Part shown: positions 63,127-64,000 of the stretch, one piece after another
Numbering within the stretch: position 1 is the first letter of the stretch
How the letters are laid out: each line of letters starts with the position of its first letter
From: Lacrimispora celerecrescens
GTDB taxonomy: Bacteria; Bacillota; Clostridia; Lachnospirales; Lachnospiraceae
NCBI RefSeq assembly: GCF_000732605.1
Contig: NZ_JPME01000012.1
Coordinates: 62,001 to 126,000 of the forward strand
Direction of reading: 5' to 3'
Length of the DNA stretch: 64,000 nt
Notes under the pieces: generated by a model
Databases searched by the model: none
Told to the model about the DNA's origin: nothing
The model's input: only the letters and a program-made list of their open reading frames with translations
Translations under genes and position numbers: made by a program

Positions 63127-64000
63127 ATGGAGCAGTTTTTTAAACTCAAGGAAAATGGAACGAATATTACTACTGAGATTATTGCTGGAATCACCACATT
63201 TTTTGCCATGGCGTACATAATCATTGTGAACCCGAATACCTTAAGCCAGGCAGGCATGGAGTGGGGAGCAGTATTTTTAGCAACCATCATTTCCGCGATC
63301 ATAGGGACTTTAATTATGGGGCTTGTAGCCAATGTGCCCTATGCTCAGGCACCAGGTATGGGTTTGAATGCATTTTTTGTTTACACGGTTTGTTTTGGAC
63401 TGAAATTTACATGGCAGCAAGCTTTGTCAATGGTTTTCGTCTGTGGACTCCTTAACATTTTCATCACGGTAACCAGGATACGTAAGTATATCATTAAGGC
63501 CATTCCAGTCAGTCTGCAGAATGCCATCGGCGGAGGCATTGGTATCTTTATTGCATACATAGGTCTTCTCAATGCAGGTGCCATCAATTTTGCAGCAGGT
63601 GTTCCCGCTATGTCCGTGATTTCAACAAAAGCTCTTATTTTGTTTATTATTGGTCTTGTATTAATTGTAATATTAACTGTTATGGAGGTTAAAGGCGGTA
63701 TATTAATCGGTATTATTTTAACAACTTTGATCGGTATTCCAATGGGTATTACAAAGACAGGAGATACCGTGAATTTTGCAGAAGCTTTATCAGCACTTCC
63801 AACGACATTCGGGGTAATTTTCACAGCAGAAGGACTTCCCGCTTTATTTAGCGATGCAGCTAAACTCCCTCTTGTGTTAATTACGATTTTCTCATTCAGC
63901 TTATCCGATACCTTTGATACCATCGGAACATTTATCGGAACAGGCCGCAGAAGCGGTATCTTTAGTGCGGAAGATGAAGCTTCCTTAGAGTCAGGAAAAG
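63127..64000 (+). CDS. NCS2-family (AzgA-like) purine permease, N-terminal part
   Basis: The frame is open to the right edge, so about 291 residues are present. The protein starts MEQFFKLKENGTNITTE and has the AzgA-type first helices (IIAGITTFFAMAYIIIVNP), the motif APGMGLNAFF, and SLQNAIGGGIGIFIAYIG in the substrate region. This subgroup imports adenine, guanine or hypoxanthine with protons. GAAAAGGAG precedes ATG 63127. About 150-180 C-terminal residues are missing by window cut, not by mutation. The well-positioned ribosome site and promoter leave little doubt. Confidence 0.92.
   Translation, partial: MEQFFKLKENGTNITTEIIAGITTFFAMAYIIIVNPNTLSQAGMEWGAVFLATIISAIIGTLIMGLVANVPYAQAPGMGLNAFFVYTVCFGLKFTWQQALSMVFVCGLLNIFITVTRIRKYIIKAIPVSLQNAIGGGIGIFIAYIGLLNAGAINFAAGVPAMSVISTKALILFIIGLVLIVILTVMEVKGGILIGIILTTLIGIPMGITKTGDTVNFAEALSALPTTFGVIFTAEGLPALFSDAAKLPLVLITIFSFSLSDTFDTIGTFIGTGRRSGIFSAEDEASLESGK

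Overview
The window comes from a low-to-mid GC Firmicute, most likely a spore-forming clostridium of the Lachnospiraceae (Lacrimispora / Clostridium saccharolyticum type). This is an inference from gene content: clostridial strong Shine-Dalgarno sites with frequent GTG/TTG starts, an oxygen-independent ribonucleotide reductase, a SpoVD-type penicillin-binding protein, a Spo0E-like peptide, an agr quorum-sensing locus, a split cobalamin methionine synthase and TTGACA-17-TATAAT promoters. No rRNA, tRNA, CRISPR array, prophage or insertion sequence was recognised. Both ends cut a gene (hflX at the left, an NCS2 purine permease at the right).

Layout. 1-4.5 kb: end of hflX, nrdD with a fused redoxin domain, and a sodium:neurotransmitter-type symporter. 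4.7-7.3 kb: a redox-flavoured patch with a diiron ODP-type protein translationally coupled to a PAS/HD-GYP c-di-GMP phosphodiesterase, facing an Rrf2/IscR-type regulator. 7.4-20.7 kb: housekeeping genes (MATE exporter, nadE, TrmH-family methylase, NfeD/SPFH pair, patatin, argF, birA, mutY, lipid kinase, rpoD, queH). 20.7-27.5 kb: HPr and glutamate synthase gltBD. 27.7-32 kb: FNT channel, then an agr locus in the order agrA-agrC / agrD-agrB-DUF2087; agrD is a 47-codon gene. 32-34.4 kb: ychF, lgt and a Spo0E-like gene. 34.6-42.2 kb: a YesM/YesN two-component system followed by a BMP-type nucleoside ABC importer whose first permease is frameshifted.

42.3-55.6 kb is the division and cell-wall (dcw) cluster: five 10-bp MraZ boxes, then mraZ-rsmH-ftsL-pbp-spoVD-mraY-murD-ftsW-murA-ftsQ-ftsZ. 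murE, murF, murG, murB and murC are not in it. 55.6-63 kb: two unrecognised genes, then metF, a stand-alone MetH activation domain, metH without that domain, trpS and a small RDAC-motif protein.

The least explained signal is a family of intergenic elements (R1 at 38.5 kb, R2 at 50.7 kb, R3 at 61.3 kb). R2 and R3 share a 5' AAAGCAATGA motif and an identical core containing GGGCGAATGCCC, and both have two long hairpins enclosed by a 7-bp outer stem. The stem sequences of the two copies are entirely different yet perfectly or nearly perfectly paired, so structure rather than sequence is conserved. R3 lies in the predicted 5' leader of trpS. Other points of note are the AgrA-type direct repeats before agrD, a paired NrdR-like box overlapping the nrdD promoter, and a short repeat placed in front of gltB and duplicated in front of the gene at 55.7 kb.
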